Below are positions 23,202 to 31,388 of a DNA stretch of 39,244 nucleotides, piece after piece. How positions within the stretch are numbered: the stretch's first letter is position 1; the number at the start of each line of letters is the position of its first letter. Made by a program: the position numbers and the translations under genes. The notes beneath the pieces were generated by a model. The model was not told where the DNA came from and did no database searches. It saw only the letters and a list, made by a program, of their open reading frames with translations. The stretch is from Thermodesulfovibrionales bacterium (GTDB lineage Bacteria; Nitrospirota; Thermodesulfovibrionia; Thermodesulfovibrionales; UBA6898), in assembly GCA_020056455.1 (NCBI GenBank), contig JAGVHR010000235.1, positions 1 to 39,244 of the forward strand. Reading direction: 5' to 3'.

Positions 23202-23681
23202 ATGGACGGAAAGATATTACAGTTGGTAACATTCAGTCTGGGCAATGAAGAATATGCCATGGATATCCTGAAAGTGCAGGAGATCAACCGAATGGTTGAG
23301 ATAACCCCTGTGCCGAACTCACCTGTATTTCTTGAGGGTGTGATAAACCTCAGGGGAAAGGTCATACCGGTTGTGACCCTGAGGAAAAAGTTCGGTCTTT
23401 CCATTAAAGCCAATGATGAACAATCACGGATCATGATCCTCGACATACAGGGGATTACGACCGGCCTTGTTGTCGATAGCGTATCAGAGGTATTGAGGAT
23501 CAGCGCCGACACAGTGGAGCCTCCTCCGCCTATGGCAACAAATATCAGCGCTGAGTTCATCAAGGGCATCGCAAAGCTCGAAAAAAGGCTGATTATTCTT
23601 CTTGATATCGATAAGCTTCTCGGCAGGGCTGAAAGCCGCGAGCTTGCAGCTTCATCATCAAAGCTGCTGAACAATGGATGA
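23202..23681 (+). CDS. cheW: Chemotaxis coupling protein CheW
   Basis: The 159-residue stand-alone CheW contains LQLVTFSLGNEEYAMDILKVQEI, the GVINLRGKVIPVVTLR core, and ITTGLVVDSVSEVLRI with the final LIILLDIDKLL strand. It bridges CheA to receptors in the cytoplasmic array. ATG 23202 follows GGAGGCGAGG. It is the second CheW module of the operon, the first being fused to CheZ, so the two may compete or alternate in the same array; that is inference. Confidence 0.93.
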   Translation: MDGKILQLVTFSLGNEEYAMDILKVQEINRMVEITPVPNSPVFLEGVINLRGKVIPVVTLRKKFGLSIKANDEQSRIMILDIQGITTGLVVDSVSEVLRISADTVEPPPPMATNISAEFIKGIAKLEKRLIILLDIDKLLGRAESRELAASSSKLLNNG

Positions 23682-23739
23682 ACATCAGCAGAGTCCGGTA
23701 TAATGACACAGGAAAAGATAGAGGGCAGGGAGGACAGCG

Positions 23740-24570
23740 GTGGAAGCATCAGAAGTCAGACAAGACATAGATAAACTCGATAGCCTTTCGACTATCCCGA
23801 TTGTGCTTACCCAGATACTTCGGGCGACCAGGGACCCTTCTTGTCCTCCGGCAGAGCTCTACCGTATAATTGCCCGCGATCAGACAATTGCAGCAAAGAT
23901 TATCAGGATCGCCAACTCCCCTATCTTTGGGCACTCAGGCAGGGTAGGCGAGATACAACAGGCGATAATGTTTCTTGGCTATGAGCATATCAGGAATATT
24001 GCGATCAGTGTAAGTGTGGTTTCGATGTTTTCGAAGAGGGGGGACATAAATCTCAGGAATTTCTGGGCCCACTGTTATGAGGTGGCTTTTATTTCCTCCT
24101 ATATTGCTGAAGCGGCAACAATGGTGAGTCCCAAGGTCACCTTTCTGGCAGGGTTGCTGCATGATATCGGCAGGCTCATTTTTTACAATCTTTACAGGGA
24201 CAGGTATAAGGATATCTTTGGAACGGATGATCTGCTCGAAAAGGAGGTCGCTGCTTTCGGGTGTGATCATGCCCAGGCAGGAGGATGGTTTGCGGAGAAG
24301 GCAAAGCTGCCGGTTGAGCAGGTCCTGGCCATTCAGTACCATCATTCACCTTCAAAGGCAGGACAATATGCTGACATCGTGTCTGTAGTATCTCTTGCCG
24401 AGGCGCTGTCGCGAAGGTACAGCCCGAAGATCGAGGATGACGGCATCTGGACGGGCGAACACGATGCCATTCTTCTTGAACTTTCACTGAACAATGATGA
24501 CCTTGATGAGATTGGCGTAAGGCTGAGCCAGGAGCAGGCAGGGATACGGAACTTCCTTGAGTTGATATAA
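23740..24570 (+). CDS. HDOD-domain signalling protein (first of two)
   Basis: The 276-residue protein is mostly an HDOD domain: LSTIPIVLTQILRATRDPSC, then the family IARDQTIAAKIIRIANSPIFG block, AIMFLGYEHIRNIAIS, and LAGLLHDIGRL with an HD pair. HDOD proteins are usually non-catalytic relatives of HD phosphohydrolases and occur widely in signalling and motility loci. The residual HD pair does not prove activity. GTG 23740 is chosen because GGGAGGAC precedes it. It is followed 27 bp later by a paralogous gene. Their function in chemotaxis is unknown. Confidence 0.85.
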   Translation: MEASEVRQDIDKLDSLSTIPIVLTQILRATRDPSCPPAELYRIIARDQTIAAKIIRIANSPIFGHSGRVGEIQQAIMFLGYEHIRNIAISVSVVSMFSKRGDINLRNFWAHCYEVAFISSYIAEAATMVSPKVTFLAGLLHDIGRLIFYNLYRDRYKDIFGTDDLLEKEVAAFGCDHAQAGGWFAEKAKLPVEQVLAIQYHHSPSKAGQYADIVSVVSLAEALSRRYSPKIEDDGIWTGEHDAILLELSLNNDDLDEIGVRLSQEQAGIRNFLELI

Positions 24571-24597
24571 CAAATCTGTCAAATATGGAGCTGAATA

Positions 24598-25452
24598 ATG
24601 AATAATGCTGAACTGATTTTGAAAAGCTGTGAAATCCCTGCAGTGCCTATGGTTGCTGTGAAGGTGCTCAAACTGGTCAATGATCCCAACACGGATATCG
24701 ATACACTTGCCGATACGATTATTGCCGATCAGGCGCTTGCCGCGAGGGTCCTGAGAGTTGCCAATTCAGCTTATTATGGAGCGCGCGGGAATATTGATAC
24801 CATATCTGACGCCATAGTAATGACAGGGTTTATGACAATAAAAAACATTGTCCTTGCAGCTGCGACCCGCAATGTTTACAAAAATTTCGGACTGCTCGAA
24901 GAAAAGCTCTGGGAGCACAGCATCGGCGTTTCTGTTGCGGCAGGCATACTTGCACGGGAGGTCGGAGGCCTGAGCTCTGAAGAGGCCACTGTGGCAGGAC
25001 TCTTGCATGATGTAGGTAAAGTGGTTATGAATAATAGTCAACCGGAACTATTTTCCATGCTGACCGAAATGGTCTACAATGAGCATATTACCTTTGCCCA
25101 GAGGGAAAAGGAGGTTTTCGGTTTTGGCCATGCCGAGGTCGGCGGACTTTTTTCCAGGAAGTGGGACTTTCCTGAAGGACTTTGCGATGTGATCAGGAGA
25201 CACCATTTTGAGCAGTATGATGACCTCCTGGACATGGCGCCCACCGAACGGACGCTCTGCACAGTGATTGCCCTTGCAGATGCGCTTTGCGTCAGGCTCG
25301 GCGTCGGGTACCAGGGGCCGATGCCGGATATTGTTCTCAGAGATGACGAATGCAGGGACATACTGCAGATAGGCGACGACCGGTATGCAGAGATTGACCA
25401 GACATTCAAAAAACTGTATATCGAAGAGAAGAGCAGCTATCAGACAGGCTAA
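24598..25452 (+). CDS. HDOD-domain signalling protein (second of two)
   Basis: The 284-residue paralogue of the preceding gene has IPAVPMVAVKVLKLVNDPNTD, IIADQALAARVLRVANSAYYG, AIVMTGFMTIKNIVLAAATR, and VAGLLHDVGKVV with an HD-GK pattern. A second conserved block (FGHAEVGGLFSRKWDFPEGLCDVIRRHH) is also present in its neighbour. The adjacent pair most likely arose by tandem duplication and has since diverged strongly. The cellular role is unknown; the context is chemotaxis and motility. A TGGAG precedes the ATG. Confidence 0.85.
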   Translation: MNNAELILKSCEIPAVPMVAVKVLKLVNDPNTDIDTLADTIIADQALAARVLRVANSAYYGARGNIDTISDAIVMTGFMTIKNIVLAAATRNVYKNFGLLEEKLWEHSIGVSVAAGILAREVGGLSSEEATVAGLLHDVGKVVMNNSQPELFSMLTEMVYNEHITFAQREKEVFGFGHAEVGGLFSRKWDFPEGLCDVIRRHHFEQYDDLLDMAPTERTLCTVIALADALCVRLGVGYQGPMPDIVLRDDECRDILQIGDDRYAEIDQTFKKLYIEEKSSYQTG

Positions 25453-25472
25453 TATCAATAATTTTAAAGAAA

Positions 25473-25622
25473 ATGGCGATTGAGGCATTAAAAAAGATTT
25501 TTCAAATTCCTGCGCTGAAACAGCAGAAGGAAGTCAGTGTTCCCGGAAAGGACCAGAAGAAACGCAGACCACCCATGAAAGAGAAAGAAGGAAGCAGGGG
25601 GAAGATCGATATCAAGGTCTGA
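25473..25622 (+). CDS. Small basic hypothetical protein (49 residues)
   Basis: The ORF runs from ATG 25473 to TGA 25622. The product starts MAIEALKKIFQIPALKQQ, has a lysine/arginine-rich middle (KDQKKRRPP) and ends GKIDIKV. It has no membrane segment or known domain. It is placed 20 bp after the HDOD gene and 6 bp before the next gene, and it fills the gap exactly as an operon member would. Short charged proteins ending in an I-D-x-x-V pattern occur near motility genes in other genomes as far as I recall, but I could not check this. No strong ribosome site is visible (AAAGAAA only). Confidence 0.5.
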   Translation: MAIEALKKIFQIPALKQQKEVSVPGKDQKKRRPPMKEKEGSRGKIDIKV

Positions 25623-25628
25623 AGTCCT

Positions 25629-25991
25629 ATGCTGAAGCAACAGATAAATAATCCGGGACCCGGTCAGGCTGACAAGGCCTTAACAGACAGGACGCAACTG
25701 TCTGTTGAAATTGCTGAGATCAGTGAAATAGCGGAAATGCTGTTTGGGAAGATTGAAGACCGGATGAAAGCGCTTGTCGGTGTTGAACAGAGACTGGACA
25801 GTAAGATAGCGCTGCTTGAAGAACTTATCCAAAGGCTGGAGAAAGCAGCGCAGTCTTATGGATCCGGCGGTGACAAGCAGTATCGTGATATAACTGAACT
25901 GTCGGCCAGAGGTTTGAAAATTGACGATATTGCAGGATTACTTGACATCCCCAGAGGCGAGGTAGAACTGATCCTCAGATTACGTAAGTAG
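25629..25991 (+). CDS. Coiled-coil protein with C-terminal HTH-like motif (DUF2802/DUF6115-like)
   Basis: The 120-residue protein has a helical, coiled-coil-prone middle (EIAEMLFGKIEDRMKALVGVEQRLDSKIALLEELIQRLEK), then a short helix-turn-helix-like end (ITELSARGLKIDDIAGLLDIPRGEVELILRL). The ending resembles that of DUF2802 and of DUF6115/SwrB-type proteins found in flagellar loci. It has no N-terminal membrane anchor, unlike those relatives. It is the last gene of the chemotaxis operon. The function is unknown; a link to flagellar assembly control is inferred from family resemblance and position. Confidence 0.62.
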   Translation: MLKQQINNPGPGQADKALTDRTQLSVEIAEISEIAEMLFGKIEDRMKALVGVEQRLDSKIALLEELIQRLEKAAQSYGSGGDKQYRDITELSARGLKIDDIAGLLDIPRGEVELILRLRK

Positions 25992-26101
25992 CTGTTACGG
26001 AAAAACTTTTCTTGTCCCGGCAAAAATTTCCCTCTCTACTGCAGAGAATTGTGATCAGTTGTCTGCAGGCAGTAACTACAGTGGATAATTAACAACCTGA
26101 T

Positions 26102-26254
26102 GAGCCTCTTGTAAAAGACTGAATTTGTCACCTCGAACAAAGTGAGAGGTCATATAACTCATTGATGATAAAAGATTCCTCGCTTCGGTCGGAATGACAG
26201 TAAGGGGGCTCGAAATGACAAAAATGGGAATTCCAATCCTTTTGCAGGAGCCTC
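26102..26254. repeat. MITE-like inverted-repeat element, copy 2
   Basis: Left end GAGCCTCTTGTAAAAG (26102-26117) and right end CTTTTGCAGGAGCCTC (26239-26254) are inverted copies matching at 13 of 16 positions. Inside are AAAAGATTCCTCGCTTC and TCGGAATGACAG, as in copy 1. It occupies half of the 323-bp gap 25992-26314. The rest holds a CTGCAGA/TCTGCAG hairpin (26039-26068) and a sigma-54-like site before flgF; no gene is seen. Confidence 0.72.
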
Positions 26255-26286
26255 AATCCTCGGTTATTTTATGCTTATGGCTTTTC

Positions 26287-26302
26287 TGGCATCTGTTTTG
26301 CT
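26287..26302 (+). promoter_or_regulatory. Possible sigma-54 promoter upstream of flgF
   Basis: TGGCATCTGTTTTGCT has the GG and GC doublets at the correct spacing and matches TGGCA and TTGCT, missing the C and G of CACG. Predicted transcription would begin near 26313, only 2 bases before the flgF ATG at 26315. Either the mRNA is leaderless or the site is fortuitous. Confidence 0.35.
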
Positions 26303-26314
26303 TATATTAGAGGT

Positions 26315-27031
26315 ATGCATAAGGGAATTTATATAGCTCTCTCAGGCGCAACTCTGAAACAGTCACAGATGGACATCATTTCGCAGAACCTTGCCAATTC
26401 CGATACTATCGGCTACAAGAAAGACAAGATCTCTTTTCAGGAACATCTCATTTCTCAGATGAACAATAGGCAGGAACCTCCTGACGGCAGGACCATGAGC
26501 TATTTCGGTGTTGTAACAACTGATTTGGCGCCAGGAAGCATAATACATACAGGCAATACACTGGATGTTGCCATTGACGGAGAAGGCTATCTGAGCTTTG
26601 AGGACGGCCGGTACACGCGGCGTGGTGATCTCCGTCTCGATAATGAGGGTTATATTGTAAACCACCTCGGCGTAAAGGTGCTGGGCTCAGGCGGCCCAAT
26701 CCAGATAACCGACAACGGCAGGATAGAGATCAGCAGTACAGGCGAAGTAGCGGTAAAAGGAATAGTTATAGATACCTTGAAAGTAGTTGAGTTTAAGGAC
26801 GCCGGGGTATTGAGAAAAACAGGCGAGGGTATGTTTGAGGCCTCACAGCAGGGCACAGAATCATCATCAGCTTCTGTAAAGCAGGGCTATCTGGAAAAAT
26901 CGAATGTGGATACGGTAAAAGAGATGGTGAATATGATTACAGCTCTCAGGGAGTTTGAGACATATCAGAAGGCAATCCATTCTTTTGACGATTCAATAGC
27001 GCGTGTTATAAACGAAATGCCGAAAATATAA
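26315..27031 (+). CDS. flgF: Flagellar basal-body rod protein FlgF
   Basis: The 238-residue protein has the N-terminal rod signature [33 protein letters not shown]. It also has a central [36 protein letters not shown] segment and the C-terminal [31 protein letters not shown] helix. It is shorter than FlgG, next downstream, as FlgF usually is. It forms part of the proximal rod and is exported by the flagellar type III system without a cleaved signal. The start codon aligns exactly with FlgG. AGAGG lies close to the ATG with poor spacing. Confidence 0.88.
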   Translation: MHKGIYIALSGATLKQSQMDIISQNLANSDTIGYKKDKISFQEHLISQMNNRQEPPDGRTMSYFGVVTTDLAPGSIIHTGNTLDVAIDGEGYLSFEDGRYTRRGDLRLDNEGYIVNHLGVKVLGSGGPIQITDNGRIEISSTGEVAVKGIVIDTLKVVEFKDAGVLRKTGEGMFEASQQGTESSSASVKQGYLEKSNVDTVKEMVNMITALREFETYQKAIHSFDDSIARVINEMPKI

Positions 27032-27044
27032 ACAGGAGGACAGG

Positions 27045-27833
27045 ATGATCAGGTCATTATATACGGCTGCGACAGGCATGGAAGCACAGAAACTCAACAT
27101 TGATGTTATATCCAATAACCTGGCGAATGTAAATACAGTGGGCTTCAAAAAAAGCAGGGCGGATTTTCAGGATCTTCTCTATCAGACGCTCAGAGAGCCC
27201 GGCGCATCTTCTGCTGAAGGCTCCCAGGTCCCCTCAGGAATCCAGGTGGGGCTTGGCGTCAAGCCTGTGGCTGTACAGAAGATGTTTCAGCAGGGCGACT
27301 TTATGTTGACTTCAAATCCGCTTGATTTTGTTATTGAGGGCGAGGGGTTTTTCCAGATCCTGATGCCGGATGGTACGATTTCGTACAGCAGGGCAGGAGC
27401 GTTCAAGCTCGACAGCGAGGGCCGTGTGGTGAATTCGGACGGCTATCCGCTTGAGCCTGCTGTTACAGTTCCTGCCAATACGCTTAATATTTCAGCGGGC
27501 GCTGACGGCAGGGTCAGCGTGGTGCAGGCAGGCAGCACAGCCTCGACAGAAATCGGGCAGATCGAATTAGCAAGGTTTATCAATCCTGGGGGCCTGAAGG
27601 CCATTGGAAAGAACCTCTTTCAGCAGACTGATTCATCAGGAGAGCCTGCGACCGGCAACCCTTCCACAGACGGACTCGGCACGCTTGCTCAGGGGTTTCT
27701 CGAGATGAGTAATGTCAATATAGTCGAAGAGATGGTGAATATGATCATCAGCCAGAGGGCATACGAGGTCACATCCAAGGTTGTTCAGGCGTCTGATGAG
27801 ATGCTTCAGACAGCAAACAATATGAAGAGATAG
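27045..27833 (+). CDS. flgG: Flagellar distal rod protein FlgG
   Basis: The 262-residue protein has [49 protein letters not shown] at its N-terminus, the hallmark of FlgG. The family block [12 protein letters not shown] and the C-terminal [29 protein letters not shown] follow. It forms the distal rod through the P and L rings. The length equals the usual 260-262. AGGAGGACAGG precedes the ATG and the gene is 13 bp after flgF. Confidence 0.95.
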   Translation: MIRSLYTAATGMEAQKLNIDVISNNLANVNTVGFKKSRADFQDLLYQTLREPGASSAEGSQVPSGIQVGLGVKPVAVQKMFQQGDFMLTSNPLDFVIEGEGFFQILMPDGTISYSRAGAFKLDSEGRVVNSDGYPLEPAVTVPANTLNISAGADGRVSVVQAGSTASTEIGQIELARFINPGGLKAIGKNLFQQTDSSGEPATGNPSTDGLGTLAQGFLEMSNVNIVEEMVNMIISQRAYEVTSKVVQASDEMLQTANNMKR

Positions 27834-27835
27834 AC

Positions 27836-28522
27836 ATGTCAGGGATCATAAGTCAGAGGTCTGTGATTCTGGTGTTTTTGCTGGTCAGTGGTTTCTTCCT
27901 GCTGTGTGGTTATGGCGAGGCTGTTGCTCCTGCGCAGATTGAAGACGCGCTGAAGGCGCATATCAGGACGAATTATCCATGGGCCGGGGTCGAGATTTCA
28001 GAGCTTGTGTTCAGGACAGACCCGCCGGATTCCCTGCCGGAGAGAATATTTGTGGAGCGGGGTCTGCCGAACAGGACGGTTTTCATTCTTGAATATGGCA
28101 ATGGAACGCGGATTACGGCAACCGCGAATGTAAAGATATTTGACAGGGTCATTATGACGAGAAGGGCATTTAAAAAGGGACATATACTGCATGAGGAGGA
28201 TGTATATGAGACCCTTATGGATGTTGTCAGAATACCAAAGGACGCGGTCAGGCCAGGCGCTGCGGTTGTCGGCGTGGCGCTGACACGGTCAGTGCTGCCG
28301 AACATGCCGGTTGTCTCAGGCATGGTGAGAGTGTCTCAGGCAGTGAAGAAAGGAACAAGAGTTATTATTACGGCAGAGGCCCCTGGTTTTTTCATGTCTG
28401 CCCGGGGTGAATTGAAAGAAAACAGTTTTGTGGGAAATGATGTCAAGGTACTCAACCTCGACTCAAAGAGGATAGTTACCGGAGTTCTTTCCGGTGAAAA
28501 TACCGTAAAGGTGGTGTTCTGA
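27836..28522 (+). CDS. flgA: Flagellar P-ring chaperone FlgA
   Basis: The 228-residue protein has an N-terminal secretion signal (hydrophobic VILVFLLVSGFFLLCGYGEA). Its C-terminal SAF domain covers about residues 95-228 (MTRRAFKKGHILHEEDVYET, then LTRSVLPNMPVV and VKKGTRVIITAEAPGF). FlgA acts in the periplasm to help FlgI assemble into the P ring. It begins 2 bp after the flgG stop, so it is tightly coupled. The hydrophobic signal has a Cys, but no proper lipobox. Confidence 0.9.
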   Translation: MSGIISQRSVILVFLLVSGFFLLCGYGEAVAPAQIEDALKAHIRTNYPWAGVEISELVFRTDPPDSLPERIFVERGLPNRTVFILEYGNGTRITATANVKIFDRVIMTRRAFKKGHILHEEDVYETLMDVVRIPKDAVRPGAAVVGVALTRSVLPNMPVVSGMVRVSQAVKKGTRVIITAEAPGFFMSARGELKENSFVGNDVKVLNLDSKRIVTGVLSGENTVKVVF

Positions 28523-28523
28523 T

Positions 28524-29309
28524 ATGAGAGGCAATGAAATAAATGACAGGACAGAAGAGTTTCGGGCGAGCTTGAATACGGATGCTTTTTCAAGGCTCAT
28601 TATATCCCTGCTTGTTTTATTTACAGCCTCGTATATGCTTTTTTTCCTGGCAGGTTGCGCCACTTCTCCTGAACTGCCGCCACATCCTCCCAAATATGTC
28701 TATAGCCAGGAAAAATTGCCTGAAGCCTCGACCAATTCGCTTTGGCGTGATTCGGCGAGTCTTTATGAAGACAGAAAGGCCAGAAGGATAAATGACCTTG
28801 TTACTATAAAGGTTGTTGAAAATATTACCGGTTCCGGAACTGCCTCAACAAAGGCAAGCAGGGACTCCAATGCTGATTATGCGCTTACCGACCTGTTCGG
28901 CATGAACACTGACTTCAACCTTCATAATGCGTTTCTGCTGAAAGACATGTTTAAAGGGGCGAATGTCTTTTCACCGACAGTAAAGGGCAATGCAGCGTCT
29001 GATTTTGAAGGCAAGGGGGACACGAACCGTGAAGGCAAGCTGCTCGGCACCATCACGGCAAAAGTCGTTGAGGTAATGCCTAACGGCAATCTGGTGCTGG
29101 AGTCCCGTAAGGACCTTACCATAAACGATGAAAAACAGACGCTTGTTCTCAGAGGCATGATCAGGCCTGATGACGTGCTTCCTGACAACTCAATACAGAG
29201 CAGTCTCGTTGCAGACGCTGACATATACTTTGTAGGTAATGGCGTCCTTCAGGAGAAGCAGAAGCCGGGCTGGCTGACCAGGATACTTGATCAGGTCTGG
29301 CCGTTTTAG
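28524..29309 (+). CDS. flgH: Flagellar L-ring lipoprotein FlgH
   Basis: The 261-residue protein carries a lipoprotein signal ending LAGC with Cys45 as the lipidated residue, followed by typical FlgH motifs. These are SLWRDSASLYEDRKARRINDLVTIKV, then FEGKGDTNREGKLLGTITAKVVEVMPNGNLVLE and LRGMIRPDDV. It forms the L ring in the outer membrane, which marks the organism as diderm. The pre-lipobox part is long (44 residues). ATG 28524 is 1 bp after the flgA stop; a shorter start at a Met just before the lipobox would leave no usable n-region. Confidence 0.92.
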   Translation: MRGNEINDRTEEFRASLNTDAFSRLIISLLVLFTASYMLFFLAGCATSPELPPHPPKYVYSQEKLPEASTNSLWRDSASLYEDRKARRINDLVTIKVVENITGSGTASTKASRDSNADYALTDLFGMNTDFNLHNAFLLKDMFKGANVFSPTVKGNAASDFEGKGDTNREGKLLGTITAKVVEVMPNGNLVLESRKDLTINDEKQTLVLRGMIRPDDVLPDNSIQSSLVADADIYFVGNGVLQEKQKPGWLTRILDQVWPF

Positions 29310-29360
29310 CGGCAGGCAAGAGTGACGGATGCCAACGCAGGAAAGGTAAGACGATAAATT

Positions 29361-30485
29361 ATGAATATGGGCGGAAACTTCAGAATAACCGGATGGCTGT
29401 TTTTCTGCGTTTCACTCTTTATTCTTTACTCTCCATTTGTTACAAACTCCGGCGCAGAACGTATAAAGGATATTGCCGGTTTCGAGGGCGTACGTACGAA
29501 CCAGATAATCGGTTACGGGCTGGTCGTTGGTCTTGACGGTACAGGGGATAAGGGCAATGCAACTTTGCAGAGTATTTCGAATATGCTTAAAAGTTCAGGC
29601 ATTTCGGTGAAGCTCAGCGATGTCAAGGCAAAAAATGTTGCAGCTGTAATGGTAACTGCCACATTGCCTCCATTTCCAAAGCCCGGCGTGAAGATCGACG
29701 CCATGGTTTCCACTATCGGTGACGCCAAGAGCCTGCAGGGCGGCACCCTGTTGCTGACGCCGCTGAAAGGACCTGACGGCTCTGTATACGCGCTCGGCCA
29801 GGGGCCGGTTTCGATCGGGGGTTTTATAGGTGGCGGCGGCGGCGCTTCAGTCCAGAAGAACCACCTGACAACCGGTAAGGTGCCTGATGGGATAATAGTG
29901 GAAAAAGATCCTCATTTTACTCTTGGCAACGGCAGGGAGATAAGACTGTTTCTCAGTAAGCCTGATTTTACAACAGCCTCAGAGATAGCGCGCAGGATCA
30001 ATGAAGAAATGCAGCATGATTATGCTTCCACGATCGATCCTTCTGCTGTTATGCTGCGCATCCCGGAGGGATATCGGGATAAAGTGGTTGAACTCATATC
30101 GAGGGTTGAAGCAATTGCCGTATCGGTTGATGTTCCGGCAAAGGTAATTATTAATGAGCGCACAGGCACAGTTGTCATAGGCGACAAGGTGCGGATTGCG
30201 CCGGTGGCAATAGCTCATGGTTCCCTGACAATCGAAATCAGGACGGATTTCAGGGTATCGCAACCGCCGCCGTTTGCGCCGGAAAGTGCAAGCACGGTTG
30301 TGGTGCCTCTGAAAGAGGTTGATGTGAAGGAACAGAAGGCCTCGCTTATAGAAGTCGAAGGTATTACGCTCGGCCAGGTTGTCAAAGGGCTAAATGCCCT
30401 TGGCGTGACGCCCAGGGACCTGATATCAATCCTCCAGGCGCTTAAGGCGGCCGGGGCATTGAGGGCTGAGCTGGAGATCATATGA
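29361..30485 (+). CDS. flgI: Flagellar P-ring protein FlgI
   Basis: The 374-residue protein has a cleavable signal (about residues 10-33), then the diagnostic RIKDIAGFEGVRTNQIIGYGLVVGLDGTGDKG. Further blocks are NMLKSSGISV, VVVPLKEVDVKEQ and a C-terminal LGQVVKGLNALGVTPRDLISILQALKAAGALRAELEI. It assembles the periplasmic P ring around the rod with help from FlgA. The length is normal. Its stop overlaps the start of the flgJ-like gene by 4 bp. Confidence 0.95.
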   Translation: MNMGGNFRITGWLFFCVSLFILYSPFVTNSGAERIKDIAGFEGVRTNQIIGYGLVVGLDGTGDKGNATLQSISNMLKSSGISVKLSDVKAKNVAAVMVTATLPPFPKPGVKIDAMVSTIGDAKSLQGGTLLLTPLKGPDGSVYALGQGPVSIGGFIGGGGGASVQKNHLTTGKVPDGIIVEKDPHFTLGNGREIRLFLSKPDFTTASEIARRINEEMQHDYASTIDPSAVMLRIPEGYRDKVVELISRVEAIAVSVDVPAKVIINERTGTVVIGDKVRIAPVAIAHGSLTIEIRTDFRVSQPPPFAPESASTVVVPLKEVDVKEQKASLIEVEGITLGQVVKGLNALGVTPRDLISILQALKAAGALRAELEII

Positions 30486-31327
30486 AGATACTTCCACAGA
30501 CAGGCCACAGCTTTCACGGCGCTATCGAGGAACTAAAGGGGAGAAAAGACCCTGAAGCAGTGCGGGCTGTAGCAAAAGAGCTTGAGGCGCTCTTTGCCTA
30601 TGAGATGATCAAGGCGATGAGAGAAACCTCAGAGATGACAAATGGCGGCTTCGGCAAGGACACCTTTATGAGTATGTTTGACATGGAGCTCTCACGGCTC
30701 ATGGCTGACCGCGGGCTCGGGCTGAAGGAGATGCTCTTTAAGGGAATGCAGCGACAGGCACAGAAGGGTGAACAGAGTCCACAGTCCGATGTCCAAAGTC
30801 CGGAGGCAGATCTCAGCTCTCTGCCGGAAGACAGAGTCTCTGACGTTCGCACTATTAAACCTTTTTCCAGGGTCTCGGGCCCAAAGAAACAGCCTGAGTT
30901 CCTGAGGCCTGACCTTCAATCTCTGGAGCCTGTTTCTATTGGGCCCAATATGCCGGTTGACGGACGTATAAGTTCAAAATTCGGATTAAGAAAACACCCA
31001 ATCCATGGCGATATGAGATTCCATCATGGCATGGACATAGCAGCGCCTGAAGGCACTGAAGTCTACCCGCTTCGGGGGGGGAAGGTAATATTCAGCGGTC
31101 AGCAGCCGGGGTATGGGAACGCTGTAGTCATAGACCACGGAGACGGATATGTCAGTAAATATGCGCATAACAAGGTAAATCTTGTGAAGACAGGAGATCC
31201 AGTTGATGAACATACGGCCATAGCCCAGGTCGGCAGCACAGGGCTTTCAACAGGGCCTCACCTGCATTTTGAGGTGAGAGCGGACGGGAAGTATATTGAC
31301 CCTGCAAAGGCTTTGGCGATGAAATGA
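30482..31327 (+). CDS. FlgJ-like rod-binding domain fused to an M23 (LytM-type) peptidase
   Basis: The 281-residue protein has an N-terminal rod-binding domain (about 22-90; AVRAVAKELEALFAYEMIKAMRETS and FMSMFDMELSRLMADRGLGLKEML). After a polar linker (91-150) comes an M23 metallopeptidase domain (about 155-280) with SSKFGLRKHPI, zinc motif HHGMD (His181, Asp185), His229 and the HLH motif (260-262). In gamma-proteobacteria FlgJ carries a glucosaminidase instead. Here a peptidoglycan endopeptidase would open the wall for rod growth. All M23 zinc and catalytic positions look intact. There is no secretion signal, consistent with export through the flagellar apparatus. The start overlaps flgI (ATGA). 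Confidence 0.9.
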   Translation: MKILPQTGHSFHGAIEELKGRKDPEAVRAVAKELEALFAYEMIKAMRETSEMTNGGFGKDTFMSMFDMELSRLMADRGLGLKEMLFKGMQRQAQKGEQSPQSDVQSPEADLSSLPEDRVSDVRTIKPFSRVSGPKKQPEFLRPDLQSLEPVSIGPNMPVDGRISSKFGLRKHPIHGDMRFHHGMDIAAPEGTEVYPLRGGKVIFSGQQPGYGNAVVIDHGDGYVSKYAHNKVNLVKTGDPVDEHTAIAQVGSTGLSTGPHLHFEVRADGKYIDPAKALAMK

Positions 31328-31330
31328 GGT

Positions 31331-31357
31331 TAAGGAAACGTTCAAAAGTTCCGATAA
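31331..31357 (+). promoter_or_regulatory. Sigma-28 (FliA) promoter of flgM-flgN-flgK-flgL
   Basis: TAAG (31331-31334), 15 bp, then TCCGATAA (31350-31357) matches TAAA-N15-GCCGATAA with one mismatch in each box and exact spacing. The predicted start near 31364 leaves a 25-nt leader containing GGAGGT before the flgM ATG. It lies in the 61-bp gap that separates the basal-body genes from the late genes. Confidence 0.65.
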
Positions 31358-31388
31358 GAGAACAAATGGTTCATATCGGAGGTAAAAA

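Noticed and set aside
26039-26068. CTGCAGA/TCTGCAG inverted repeat after the chemotaxis operon as a terminator
   Set aside because: The loop is 16 bases and no T-run follows; too weak to call.
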